Shown: positions 42,304 through 51,000 of the stretch, piece after piece
How positions within the stretch are numbered: the first letter of the stretch is position 1
How the letters are laid out: every line of letters starts with the position of its first letter
Assembly: GCF_000235505.1 (NCBI RefSeq)
Contig: NZ_JH379027.1
Location: forward strand, 1,536,207 to 1,600,206
DNA length: 64,000 nucleotides
Reading direction: 5' to 3'
DNA from: Hungatella hathewayi WAL-18680
GTDB taxonomy: Bacteria; Bacillota; Clostridia; Lachnospirales; Lachnospiraceae
Notes under the pieces: generated by a model
Database searches by the model: none
Seen by the model: the letters and a program-made list of their open reading frames with translations, nothing else
What the model was told of the DNA's origin: nothing
Program-made: the position numbers and the translations under genes

Positions 42304-42755
42304 TAAAGACAGCAAGACAACTGAAAGATTTGATACGTAACCTGTCAAAAGAGAAATCTGCGGATGCATAGATTTTAATGAGAAACTATATGATGGAGCG
42401 TTTTCTGGAACGCATTTCTCTTTCTGAATATCGGGATAAGTTTATCTTGAAAGGAGGTATGCTGGTGGCCGCAATGGTCGGGCTGGATGCCCGCTCGACA
42501 ATGGATTTGGACGCAACGCTTAAAGGCGGTAAAACATTAGATAAAACCGTGCTTCATGATGCGTTGATTGCAACGACTCGTAAACGAGGGACAGAGCGCC
42601 ATCTGGCAGAGGCGGGAGAAGTTATGGACGAAGTGGAGAATAATCCTGTGTTGCAGAAGCTTTGGACTGCTTATCAGAAGAAATTCTCCTATGCAGCGGA
42701 GTTAGACTGGAGCAATGTCATAATGTCGGTGCGCGAATTATGTGCTGAATATTGA
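42300..42755 (+). pseudogene. abiEii: AbiEii toxin pseudogene (stop codon and internal deletion)
   Basis: The start overlaps the antitoxin stop (ATGA) and reads MIKTARQLKDLIRNLSKEKS, but codon 24 is TAG (42369-42371), where the intact copy has a sense codon. After it the frame continues RNYMMERFLERISLSEYRDK, FILKGGMLVAAMVGLDARST and MDLDATLKG, then jumps to GKTLDKTVLHDALIATTRKR. About 100 residues with motifs II to IV are missing compared with the first copy. This is real decay, not a homopolymer error, and fits loss of a toxin whose antitoxin is kept. Confidence 0.88.
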
Positions 42756-42799
42756 TTGAGATATTTGCAGAAATGGTAGATATAGTAGAAATAGCTGAG

Positions 42800-42826
42800 G
42801 AGGCAGCTATTTTGTTGCCTCTTTTT
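42800..42826 (+). terminator. Rho-independent terminator after the second AbiE pair
   Basis: GAGGCA (42800-42805) pairs with TGCCTC (42816-42821), followed by TTTTT. Confidence 0.75.
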
Positions 42827-43035
42827 GAGTTTTATGGAACGATTTTCTTAATTGTATTTGTGTGCAAAATCAAGTAGCTAAAAATAGAATTATTAGGGAA
42901 GCCGTGTCAGTTTTTGCTGGTAAAATATTTAGAAAAAACTTAGGAAATCTTCTGTTTATCTTTGTTGAAATAGTTCCATTCTATATAGTATACTTGACGC
43001 TATATTTTTTGTAAAAAAATGGATAAGAGGTGCCT

Positions 43036-44733
43036 ATGAAGCAGATGATTAAAAATTCATTCGATATATCGTTGAAGAACTGGCCGGTGCTGCTGGCTTT
43101 TAATATGGTGTATAAGATGTTCAGTTACTCGGTTCTTTACTCGATTACAAGTGAACTGCTGGAATTGATACTGAAAACGGCGGGGGTGTCCTATCTGTCG
43201 GCGGAGAATTTATCTCTGATACTGCGCAGTCCGATTTCCGTGCTGTTGTGCCTGGGGATCGTTTTTGTGACGGTTTTGTCCGTATTTTTTGAAATTGTGG
43301 CATCGTATGTGTACTGTGAAGCCGGGTGGAACCAGCGCCGGATTTCGATTGTGCAGATGCTAAGGCAGACACTGGTTCACTGCAGGAAAATATTTCATTT
43401 ACAAAATGGACTGCTGTTTCTGGGATTTATCCTGACCACAATTTTATCTGTGCTGCCATTTTCGCCTTATCTGTTGCAGTGGCTTGGAATTCCTGAGTTT
43501 GTCATGGATTTTATCAAACATAATAGACTGTTGTTTGTCGGTTTTTTGGTGATTGTTGTAATTGCGAATATTATCTGCTTTTTGTTTCTGTTTTTCCTGC
43601 CCAATACGCTGTTTCAGAATCAGTCTATGAAGGATGCGTGGAAAGATGGATTGACTCTGTTAAAAAAGAAAAAAATTGCTTCGATTCTTCGTGTTTTGGT
43701 GTCTTTTGTTGTCTTCGGATTTGTGGTCATACTATTTCTTGGGCTTTCGATTCTTGGTTTGGTTTCCTATACGAAATATGTGGGAATTCCGGCTGAGTGG
43801 GCGGAAACGTTTATCAGATATTTTTGCCGGGCTGTGCCGGCAGCGGCATTTGTGGTGAATTCCCTCTCCACTATCTGGCTGATTGCAACACTCATTTCCC
43901 TGTATCATCAGTATCGGGAGGACGACAGACCGTCCGCCGTGGTTCGGGACAAAAGGAAACCGCTTTTTCTTCTCAAGCAAGCCGCTGTCATCGCATTCGC
44001 GGTCATTGCGGTGCTGATATTTAGCGAGTCGGAGCTGGGAGGTTCTTTTGTCAACGAAACCCATATCCCGCCTCAAATCGTTGCCCACCGCGGCGGAGCA
44101 GCATTTGCGCCGGAAAACACTATGGCTGCGCTGGACCATGCGATTGCCATGAATCTTGATATGGTGGAGATTGATGTGCAGCAGCTGAAGGATGGGGAAC
44201 TGGTTCTTTTGCACGACGACAACTTTAAGCGCACCGCCGGTGAGAACAGGAAGGTGTGGGAGGTGGGATACGATGAGGTGAAAAACTATGACGCTGGCAG
44301 CTGGTTCTCCCCGGAATTCTCTGGTGAGCCGGTTCCCAGGCTGGATGACTTTTTGAAACGAGCCAGGAACAATATCCGGGTGATGATAGAGCTGAAATCC
44401 ACAGGACACGAGACCAATCTGGTAGAGGGAGTCATTGCCCTTGTAGAAAAATATGAGATGCTTGACCAGTGCAATATCGGTTCCATGAATCTGGAACTGC
44501 TAAAAGAAGTAAAAGCCATCAACCCGGACATGGAAACCGTTTATATCACGCCGCTGATTTACTCCACCCAGTATGATATTGATTTTATTGATGCCTTCAG
44601 TGTGGAGACTACCATGCTGACAAGGGAGATGGTCGTGAATATGCACTGGCAGGGCAAAGCGGTCTATGGCTGGACCGCCAACTCAAAAGAAACCATCGAA
44701 AAAACATCCGCTGCCAGGTCAATGGGATTGTAA
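43036..44733 (+). CDS. Glycerophosphodiester phosphodiesterase with N-terminal membrane domain (3' frameshift)
   Basis: A protein with about six to eight membrane helices (residues 1-340, for example IANIICFLFLFFLPNTLFQN) fused to a GDPD TIM barrel. IVAHRGGAAFAPENTMAALD and MVEIDVQQLKDGELVLLHDD are the catalytic signatures; LKSTGHE and VYGWTANS follow. It probably cleaves glycerophosphodiesters or polyglycerol-phosphate at the membrane. The frame ends at 44733, but one extra A in the A6 run at 44699-44704 would continue it as CQVNGIVTDNPELVNHYVMQ to a stop at 44844-44846, a normal end for the family. The ATG at 43036 follows AAGAGG. Base composition is closer to the chromosome than to its AT-rich neighbours. 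Confidence 0.88.
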   Translation: MKQMIKNSFDISLKNWPVLLAFNMVYKMFSYSVLYSITSELLELILKTAGVSYLSAENLSLILRSPISVLLCLGIVFVTVLSVFFEIVASYVYCEAGWNQRRISIVQMLRQTLVHCRKIFHLQNGLLFLGFILTTILSVLPFSPYLLQWLGIPEFVMDFIKHNRLLFVGFLVIVVIANIICFLFLFFLPNTLFQNQSMKDAWKDGLTLLKKKKIASILRVLVSFVVFGFVVILFLGLSILGLVSYTKYVGIPAEWAETFIRYFCRAVPAAAFVVNSLSTIWLIATLISLYHQYREDDRPSAVVRDKRKPLFLLKQAAVIAFAVIAVLIFSESELGGSFVNETHIPPQIVAHRGGAAFAPENTMAALDHAIAMNLDMVEIDVQQLKDGELVLLHDDNFKRTAGENRKVWEVGYDEVKNYDAGSWFSPEFSGEPVPRLDDFLKRARNNIRVMIELKSTGHETNLVEGVIALVEKYEMLDQCNIGSMNLELLKEVKAINPDMETVYITPLIYSTQYDIDFIDAFSVETTMLTREMVVNMHWQGKAVYGWTANSKETIEKTSAARSMGL

Positions 44734-44900
44734 CGGATAACCCGGAATTGGTGAATCACTACGTTATGCAGACCTGGAATAGCCGGCTGCTGTCTGGGTT
44801 GCTACGGACGTTTTTTAATACTGACTTGAAAGATATTAATATTTAGTGAATGTAAGGAGCAGTGATATTAACAATCTGTTCTTTATATTTTTTATTGTTT

Positions 44901-44947
44901 GCATAATGGCGTATAGTGTGATAGAATAAAAAGAACAAATGTTCGAT
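44901..44947 (+). promoter_or_regulatory. Promoter with LexA-like (SOS) box
   Basis: TTGCAT (44901-44906), 17 bases, TAGAAT (44924-44929). AGAACAAATGTTCG (44934-44947) lies over the expected start point and differs from the Gram-positive LexA box CGAAC-N4-GTTCG at one position only. It drives the TPR-DUF2971 gene. Confidence 0.65.
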
Positions 44948-45060
44948 GTTTGCATATCATAAGAGACTGTGAGTTATGATAGGTGGTTTTGGTAAATCGG
45001 ATAAAATAGTACTTTAGTAAAAACGACCTTACTTTATAAGGTTACAGAGGGGGATATTTT

Positions 45061-45774
45061 ATGAGTATTGAAATTTTAGAAATGCAAAAGCTGGTAGGAG
45101 AATTATATAGCAAAAAAGTATTAGGTGTTGAATTCTTAAAATTAGAAGATAAATTTTATACTTTAAAAGAAAAATTAGAAGGCCAGAAATTAAACAGTGA
45201 GGACTCTTTGGAATTTCAGTGTTTATGTTTTGAATATGAAATTTTATATCGTTATCAAAGGTCGTATAATAGAAATGGAGATACAGAATTATTTCAATCA
45301 TTTGTTGATTTGTTTGAAAGAATTTATTCGCATGAGTTAATTGAAAGATTGGTTAATAGTATATTTAGTATTGGAAATGATGCTATTATTGATATCAGTA
45401 GCTTTATTCTTCCAAAGACAATAATTGTGAAAGGGTTTATATGGGAGACTATTGCAGACAATTATTTTAAAAATAGTAATTATAAAGAGGCTTATTTATA
45501 TTATTGGAAAGCAATAGATAGTTGTTGTGAGACGATACAAGAGGGGGAGGGATTTTGCGATTTCCTATTTTATGACCAACCTATTATATATGTAAGTGAT
45601 TTAATTTACAGACTTTATAAATGCTTAGAGTCTTGTAACAGCTACGAAAAGGCGGTTGAAGACTTTAATATCAGGAAACTTGAATTAAGTGATTATACTT
45701 ATTTTTGGTTTTATTATGCTTTAACTATTTATAAAGTTGCGATAGAAAAGACTGGGAAAGAAAGAAAAAATTAA
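45061..45774 (+). CDS. Helical-repeat protein, N-terminal part of a TPR-DUF2971 gene (frameshifted)
   Basis: A 237-residue, AT-rich frame of alpha-helical repeats: FLKLEDKFYTLKEKLEGQKL, IWETIADNYFKNSNYKEAYL and YYWKAIDSCCETI resemble TPR units. No signal peptide. GAGGGGGATATTTT precedes the ATG. It stops in KTGKERKN at 45774, directly after an A6 run (45765-45770); one more A would read KERKKLMQDAWECANKAGEE and join the next frame as a single 670-aa protein. Together with the next entry it looks like one stress- or phage-induced gene, given the LexA-like box upstream. Confidence 0.7.
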   Translation: MSIEILEMQKLVGELYSKKVLGVEFLKLEDKFYTLKEKLEGQKLNSEDSLEFQCLCFEYEILYRYQRSYNRNGDTELFQSFVDLFERIYSHELIERLVNSIFSIGNDAIIDISSFILPKTIIVKGFIWETIADNYFKNSNYKEAYLYYWKAIDSCCETIQEGEGFCDFLFYDQPIIYVSDLIYRLYKCLESCNSYEKAVEDFNIRKLELSDYTYFWFYYALTIYKVAIEKTGKERKN

Positions 45775-47072
45775 TGCAGGATGCCTGGGAATGCGCTAAT
45801 AAAGCAGGGGAAGAAAATATAGGATTGTTTGAATTGAAATGTGGTGTTTTGTATGAACTTGAACGGTATACAGAAATAAAATTGGTATGTAAAAAAGCTG
45901 TGGAGAAGAATTCGATAATAGATGAATTAAGCAGAACAATGAGTTTTTCCATATTCGCAGATATTCATTTGCTTTATAAGTATATAGAATTGGATAAAAA
46001 AGAACTGGTTAGAAAGGTTTTAAATGATGCATCAGATTATATTGATTCTGTTAAGATGGATACTATGGATGGGTATGTATCTTACATGCCAATAATAAAA
46101 TTATATAAGAAGTATAAGGATAATAAAGATAATATTGTAGATATTATAATAAGTTTAATTAAACTATTATGGGAAACAAATAGTATAAAGGAACAATTAC
46201 AATTTAAGTCTAAGGAGGAAACGATAGGTTTTTATACTAGTATTGCATCATTATCTCACATCTTAAAAGATGAGAAAAATGAAACAAAATATAGAATGTC
46301 GATGTTTGATGCAAGACATATGAATGACCCTAATGAAGGAAAAGTGATTGAAAGATATTTGGATGAAGGATTACCGGTAGGGTGTGTGAATTTAGAGGAT
46401 TTTACGATATATGGAACTTCATGTACTTTTTTAAAATCGTTTACAACTAAGGTGGATAGTCTTCCTATGTGGGTGCAATATGCAGAAAATGGTACAGGCT
46501 GTTTTGTTAAAGTTAATACAGTTATGTTTGAAAAGGCTACGAAAGAACTGAGACGAAAGAAAAACTTTTATTTCAGAAATCTTCCGTTTGAGGAAGATTA
46601 TCAACTATATAGTGTAGCGTATTATGATGGCGATAAATTTCAAACAAATGATGGGAGTGATATTACAGAAAATTTGAAAAGATTAAAATTGCAATATCAA
46701 CAGATAAGATTTGAATGGATAGAAAATAATTCAGATAAGTTAGAAAAAAATGATTTTTTGGGGACAGTAAATCACGTTTTATCAACAATAAAATATTTAA
46801 TTAAACGTAAAGAATACGATAATGAAGATGAAGTTCGAATTATGCTTTATCGCAATGGGAAAGAAAGTGATATTGAACAAGCAGATATGGGAGAAGGGAA
46901 AATTCCTCGTCTATATGTGCATCTTAATGTAACAACTGAAATAACTGAGGTAATGTTAGGCCCCAGAGTTAAAAATGGAAATGATTTATGCCCATTTCTA
47001 TATAGCCAGCTTGGCAAAATAAATAAAGAAAACAAAGCCTTTGTAAGTCGTTCGTCAATAGATTATGTCTAA
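45774..47072 (+). CDS. TPR-DUF2971 protein, C-terminal part
   Basis: A 432-residue frame continuing the helical repeats (NIGLFELKCGVLYELERYTE) and ending in a DUF2971-like domain: YRMSMFDARHMNDPNEGKVI, YGTSCTFLKSFTTKVDSLPM, WVQYAENGTGCFVKV, EYDNEDEVRIMLYRNG and VMLGPRVKNGND. DUF2971 has a conserved core with MNDP-E and W-x-Y motifs and is common in defence islands and toxin loci; its activity is not firmly known. No ribosome binding site is seen at its ATG, so it is probably the second half of the upstream frame. Confidence 0.75.
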   Translation: MQDAWECANKAGEENIGLFELKCGVLYELERYTEIKLVCKKAVEKNSIIDELSRTMSFSIFADIHLLYKYIELDKKELVRKVLNDASDYIDSVKMDTMDGYVSYMPIIKLYKKYKDNKDNIVDIIISLIKLLWETNSIKEQLQFKSKEETIGFYTSIASLSHILKDEKNETKYRMSMFDARHMNDPNEGKVIERYLDEGLPVGCVNLEDFTIYGTSCTFLKSFTTKVDSLPMWVQYAENGTGCFVKVNTVMFEKATKELRRKKNFYFRNLPFEEDYQLYSVAYYDGDKFQTNDGSDITENLKRLKLQYQQIRFEWIENNSDKLEKNDFLGTVNHVLSTIKYLIKRKEYDNEDEVRIMLYRNGKESDIEQADMGEGKIPRLYVHLNVTTEITEVMLGPRVKNGNDLCPFLYSQLGKINKENKAFVSRSSIDYV

Positions 47073-47111
47073 TTGTCGGGATAAGTTTGAAATTCAGAAA
47101 GTGAGATTTTT

Positions 47112-47240
47112 ATGCAAAGGAAAGAAATTGTTCTCTTTAAAGCACATGATGGAAATATAAAATTCAATGTTAGCATGAATGGAGAAAATTTAGTGATAGT
47201 GAACTTGACCGGGAGAAAACACACAAAAAATGCGTGTTGA
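47112..47240 (+). pseudogene. Short remnant, possibly of a RhuM-like gene
   Basis: Forty-two codons read MQRKEIVLFKAHDGNIKFNV, then SMNGENLVIVNLTGRK and a stop. The EIVLF...V.V...E pattern is like the start of RhuM/virulence-type proteins, but the similarity is slight. Confidence 0.3.
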
Positions 47241-47363
47241 TGGTGTGAAACAACGGTTCCGTTTATAATTTAAAATGTTATTATTTCGGTAGGATATTGA
47301 GCGAAATCAAAGGGAAGCGTTGAATTTTAAAGCAACATTATATATTAATGTATCGTATGTGAT

Positions 47364-47489
47364 GTGAGACGTAGAAATGAGGTATTAGAGGGAGGCAAGG
47401 TATTTAAGGGATTGTGTGATGAGAAGCGGATGATCATTCTGAATAGGTTGGATAGTGTGGAAAAATGTACTTATATTTTGCTGGAATAA
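47364..47489 (+). pseudogene. ArsR-family regulator remnant
   Basis: The reading EVLEGGKVFKGLCDEKRMII followed by LNRLDSVEKCTYILLE and a stop matches the N-terminal helices of ArsR repressors (F-K-x-L-x-D-x-x-R-x-x-I-L). The recognition helix and the rest are missing. GTG at 47364 is the only in-frame start. The flanking sequence between 47073 and 47630 shows nothing else. Confidence 0.5.
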
Positions 47490-47635
47490 TTGGATATGAT
47501 GCAGTTAGGGCTGATATTTTTTGTCAAAGTGTAGTAAATATATTTTTGGCCGTTTTCACGGTATCTTCGGCAAGATGGAAAAAGTGGTTGTTTCCATTTT
47601 AGAAAATACCACTTACAAATTTTCTATGTAATAGT

Positions 47636-47696
47636 AGAGCCGCCGATTCCTCTCCCAGGGAGCAATATCACCCTGGGAAGAGGAATCGGCGGCTCT
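47636..47696. terminator. Long 25-bp hairpin downstream of the aldehyde dehydrogenase gene
   Basis: AGAGCCGCCGATTCCTCT... at 47636-47660 pairs with 47671-47696 in a 25-bp stem with one bulge and a 10-base loop. It lacks a strong T run on either strand. It marks the point where AT-rich accessory DNA gives way to the chromosomal catabolic region. Confidence 0.6.
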
Positions 47697-47738
47697 GCGT
47701 TTGTCAGTTCACAGACGGATTCACGACACACCCATCAC

Positions 47739-49226
47739 TTACTTTGCCGGATAAAACCCGCTGGGAGCTTCGGACAGATTAATCATGATATTCTTCATCT
47801 GCGTATAATGCTCCAGAATCACTTTGTGGGTCTCGCGGCCGATGCCGGATTCTTTGTAGCCGCCAAACGGCGAGCCTTCCGGAATCTGGTTGTATGTATT
47901 GACCCACATACGGCCGGTCTCGATGCCGCGGGAGACGCGGATGGCGCGGTTGATGTCCCGGGTCCAGACGGCGCCGCCCAGGCCGTAGGCGTTGTCGTTG
48001 GCCATGCGGATGACCTCGTCCTCATCCTTGAATTTGATGATACAGGCCACGGGCCCGAAGATCTCTTCCTGGGCCACGCGCATATCGTTGGTGACGTCCG
48101 CCAGCAGGGTGGGGCGCATGAAGCAGCCCTTGGCCAGCTCGCCGTCGGTGATTCTCTCGCCGCCACAGATGACCCGGGCGCCCTCCTGTTTTCCGATTTC
48201 GACATAGCTTAAAATCTTCTCCAGCTGCCGCTCGTTGATCTGGCTGCCCATCTGGGTATCCGGCTCCCAGGACAAGCCTACTTTCACATTGTCAAATGCT
48301 TTCACCGCGTCTTCCAGGAATTTGTCATAGATATCCTCGTGCACAAAGACACGGGACCCGGCGCAGCAGACCTGGCCCTGGTTGAACAGGATGCCAAGCT
48401 GGAGGCCGTCGATGGCCTGCTCCCAATTGCAGTCCGGGAAGAAAATGTTGGCGGATTTGCCGCCAAGCTCCAGGGTTGACGGGATGAGACGGTCCGCCGC
48501 CGCAAGGGCAACCTGGCGTCCTACCTCCGTGGAGCCGGTGAAGGCCAGCTTCCGGAATCCCTTGTGGTCCAGCATGTACTGGCCGGATTTTGAGCCGGCG
48601 CCTGTGATGACGTTGAAGACGCCCTTCGGAATCACATCCTGAACGAGACGGGCGAATTCGAGAACCGACAGGGATGTATCGCTGGACGGTTTAAATACGG
48701 TACAGCAGCCCGCGGCGAGAACCGGGGCCAGCTTCCAGGCCGCCATCAAAAACGGGAAGTTCCAGGGAACAATCTGTCCCACCACGCCAATCGGTTCCCG
48801 AAGAATCAGGGAGAGGAACTGCTCATCCAAAATGTTGGCGCTTCCCTCCTCCGCCATGATACAGCCCGCAAAATAGCGGAAATGTTTCGCGCTGAGAGGA
48901 ATGTCGATGGCCATGGTCTCGCGAATCGGTTTACCGTTGTCCAATGATTCCACCATAGCCAGGTGCTCGGTGTTGGCGTCAATGATGTCGGCAATCCGGT
49001 TGAGGATGGCTGCCCGCTCGCTGGTGGGAACCTTCTTCCACGTGCCAAATGCCTCCCAGGCCGCCGCCACCGCATCGTCTACATCTTCCTTCGTTGCCTG
49101 AGCGCACTCCGCCAGTTTCTCCCCGTTCGCCGGACATCTGGTAGAGAAAACCGCCCCGTCAGATGCATCCCGCCACTGGCCGCCAATAAAGAGTTGATAC
49201 CTTTTTTGAAGCTCCGGTTTGTTCAT
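47739..49226 (-). CDS. NAD(P)-dependent aldehyde dehydrogenase
   Basis: A 495-aa ALDH-superfamily enzyme oxidising an aldehyde to a carboxylate in the cytosol. VPWNFPFLMAAWKLAPVLAA, the glycine motif FTGSTEVGRQVA, catalytic Glu in LELGGKSANIFF, catalytic Cys in FNQGQVCCAGSRV and EEIFGPVACI are all present. The ATG at 49226 has AAAAGGAGG upstream; an earlier in-frame ATG would include the ribosome binding site. The leader contains a perfect small hairpin (49265-49281). Proximity to sugar dehydrogenases and a LacI regulator suggests sugar or polyol catabolism; the aldehyde is unknown. Confidence 0.93.
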   Translation of the reverse strand: MNKPELQKRYQLFIGGQWRDASDGAVFSTRCPANGEKLAECAQATKEDVDDAVAAAWEAFGTWKKVPTSERAAILNRIADIIDANTEHLAMVESLDNGKPIRETMAIDIPLSAKHFRYFAGCIMAEEGSANILDEQFLSLILREPIGVVGQIVPWNFPFLMAAWKLAPVLAAGCCTVFKPSSDTSLSVLEFARLVQDVIPKGVFNVITGAGSKSGQYMLDHKGFRKLAFTGSTEVGRQVALAAADRLIPSTLELGGKSANIFFPDCNWEQAIDGLQLGILFNQGQVCCAGSRVFVHEDIYDKFLEDAVKAFDNVKVGLSWEPDTQMGSQINERQLEKILSYVEIGKQEGARVICGGERITDGELAKGCFMRPTLLADVTNDMRVAQEEIFGPVACIIKFKDEDEVIRMANDNAYGLGGAVWTRDINRAIRVSRGIETGRMWVNTYNQIPEGSPFGGYKESGIGRETHKVILEHYTQMKNIMINLSEAPSGFYPAK

Positions 49227-49386
49227 GTAATACCTCCTTTTCATAGTGTTGAAGCGTTTATTAAAAGGCTTCCTAAGCCTTATGTTCCTGTATATGTTAA
49301 CAATAACATTTTAGAATTAAAATACAATATATGTTATTTTGTTGACATAATTGATTATTTATTAACAAAATATCTGATAATTTTAT

Positions 49387-49415
49387 TTGAAATAAAAATG
49401 ATGTCAGGCTATAAT
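49387..49415 (+). promoter_or_regulatory. Promoter of the small Cys-rich gene
   Basis: TTGAAA (49387-49392), 17 bases, TATAAT (49410-49415), ending 56 bases before the small gene. Confidence 0.7.
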
Positions 49416-49471
49416 GGGAGGAGACAGATGGATGTTAAGAACGTCGAATTCAAGAAAGGAAACAAAAATTT

Positions 49472-49651
49472 ATGAAATCAGATGAAGTGGAAAAAGTATG
49501 TTTTCAATACGCCTGCCCAAGATATCCCCAGTGCGGCCGCGCCCGCGGAAAAGGCTGCTGCATCGATTACCCGGAGCGGGAAGAAGAACTGGTCCACGAC
49601 GAGTGCGGACCGGAAAATGGTTTTGTACTGTTTAAGGAGGTGGGGCGCTAA
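49472..49651 (+). CDS. Small cysteine-rich protein
   Basis: A 59-aa reading frame: MKSDEVEKVCFQYACPRYPQ, CGRARGKGCCIDYPEREEEL and VHDECGPENGFVLFKEVGR. Six cysteines (10, 15, 21, 29, 30, 45) in a compact, charged sequence suggest a metal- or Fe-S-binding fold. It has its own near-consensus promoter and AAGAAAGGAAAC before the ATG, which supports a real gene despite its size. No family can be named. Confidence 0.6.
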   Translation: MKSDEVEKVCFQYACPRYPQCGRARGKGCCIDYPEREEELVHDECGPENGFVLFKEVGR

Positions 49652-49654
49652 TGT

Positions 49655-49796
49655 AGGCCGCTTCCCGAATAGGTAAAGGCAGATGCAGAACAGATATAGA
49701 GCAGGTATAGGACATATATAGAATAGCTATCAGACAGATGCAGAACATAAATAAAACAAATGTAGACCAGACAGCAGACCAGATAGCAAAACAGAT
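49655..49796. repeat. Degenerate CAGATA-rich short repeats
   Basis: The stretch is built from imperfect short units such as CAGATGCAGAACAGATATAG and, at its end, three CAGATAGCAAAA-like units. No gene is supported in it. Confidence 0.45.
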
Positions 49797-49852
49797 AGCA
49801 AAACAGATACCCGCCCGGTTCCCATCTGGAACCAGGCGGGTATCTGTTTTCT
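49797..49852. terminator. Bidirectional terminator (LacI gene and small gene)
   Basis: AAAACAGATACCCGCC pairs with GGCGGGTATCTGTTTT, with an inner GGTTCC/GGAACC stem. It has A runs before and T runs after, so it works for both strands. Confidence 0.88.
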
Positions 49853-49865
49853 CATCAATCAAGAA

Positions 49866-50858
49866 TCAGTTATTATCAAACAACGTCAACGCACTGCTCA
49901 AAGTAAAATTCTGTATCGGCGCGTCCATATTCTGTATCCGATTGATCATCTGCTGGGCGGCCATCTGCCCCATGCGCTGGGACGGCTGGCTGATTAGGCC
50001 AACGGGCTGGGTGATGTAAGTGTCGCGAATTCCCTCCTGATAGCCGATGATATCAATCTTTGCCGGAAGCCGCTCCCGCTCCCGGTACAGGTAATTCATC
50101 ACGTCAGCCGCCATCACGTTGTTGGAAATGACGATGGCGCTGCAATTCAGCTCCAGCAGCCGGTTTAACGGCTTCAACGCACTCATATACATGGAATCTC
50201 CGCATTGAATGAGGGAATCCTTCACATCCAGGCCCTGTTTGATCAGGGCGTCTTTGTAGGCCTGCAGCCGCTCCTTGCTGGTTGACAGCCGTGCCAGTCC
50301 CGCGATATATCCGATATTCTGATGCCCCCGGTGAATCAGCGTGGTGACAGCGTCGAACATGGACGCGTAGTTGGAGATGATGACGCTGTCATGCACGCAG
50401 TGCTCCGGCGCGCGGTCGATAAACACAACGGGAAATCCCTCCGGGAGGAGGGCGTCAATCTCTCTGGCGTCCGCCACGGTACTGCCGACAATCAGGCCGT
50501 CCACAATCCCCGAGGACAAAAGCTTGATGCCGTCCAACTCCTTCTCCGTCGTCTCCTTCGTATTGATAATAATCAGATGATAACCGCAGGACGACAGATA
50601 ATCCTCGATTTCTTCTATAATAACCGCCCAGAAATAGTTGGAGATATCGGGAATGATGCAGCCTATCATCTTCCTGGTCCCTGTTTTTAAACTTCTTGCG
50701 GCGGAATTGATCACATATCCCAATTCCTTTATACTGTTTTCCACTTTTTCTCTCGTGGCCGGTGAAACGTTTTTCGTTTGATTAATCACATGTGATACTG
50801 TGGCTATGGAAACTCCTGAACGTTTGGCTACGTCTCGTATGTTAATTTTGTTAACCAT
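49866..50858 (-). CDS. LacI-family regulator of the catabolic cluster
   Basis: A 330-aa LacI-type repressor: MVNKINIRDVAKRSGVSIAT, VSHVINQTKNVSPATREKVE for the DNA-binding domain, then IGCIIPDISNYFWAVIIEEI, FPVVFIDRAPEHC and IDIIGYQEGIRDTYITQPVG in the sensor. The ATG at 50858 follows AGGAGGGAAACA; the frame extends upstream without a signal. It is divergent from the dehydrogenase-kinase-transporter operon, whose promoter is followed by a LacI-type palindrome, so it most likely controls that operon. Inducer unknown. Confidence 0.92.
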   Translation of the reverse strand: MVNKINIRDVAKRSGVSIATVSHVINQTKNVSPATREKVENSIKELGYVINSAARSLKTGTRKMIGCIIPDISNYFWAVIIEEIEDYLSSCGYHLIIINTKETTEKELDGIKLLSSGIVDGLIVGSTVADAREIDALLPEGFPVVFIDRAPEHCVHDSVIISNYASMFDAVTTLIHRGHQNIGYIAGLARLSTSKERLQAYKDALIKQGLDVKDSLIQCGDSMYMSALKPLNRLLELNCSAIVISNNVMAADVMNYLYRERERLPAKIDIIGYQEGIRDTYITQPVGLISQPSQRMGQMAAQQMINRIQNMDAPIQNFTLSSALTLFDNN

Positions 50859-50886
50859 TGTTTCCCTCCTGGGCTTACTTGTTTTC

Positions 50887-50915
50887 ATTCTATACGGAAA
50901 TGGTACCCTTGTCAA
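50887..50915 (-). promoter_or_regulatory. Promoter of the LacI-family gene
   Basis: Minus strand: TTGACA (50915-50910), 17 bases, TAGAAT (50892-50887), about 30 bases before the start codon. Confidence 0.8.
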
Positions 50916-51000
50916 GGATTCCAAAGGAGTTAACAAAAATTAGCTGTTTTTTGGCAAATACATACAAAAATTTTGAATAATTATTGTTCATTTATGAACA

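Larger units (their letters stand above)
35250..42755 (+). mobile_element. Remnant of an rlmD-targeting integrative element (defence-gene cargo)
   Basis: Starting inside rlmD near 35250 the sequence turns AT-rich and stays so to about 42.8 kb. Contents are the replaced rlmD tail, a DUF6414/AAA+/reverse transcriptase cassette, gene fragments and two AbiE pairs. No integrase, relaxase or other conjugation gene is present, so the element is decayed or only part of it remains. The left junction is inferred from the chimeric rlmD; the right junction is uncertain, with a candidate fragment at 39369-39443. Confidence 0.5.

Noticed and set aside
49655-49796. CAGATA-rich repeats as a possible CRISPR or msd element
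   Set aside because: Units are short, irregular and without equal spacers; no cas or reverse transcriptase gene is adjacent.
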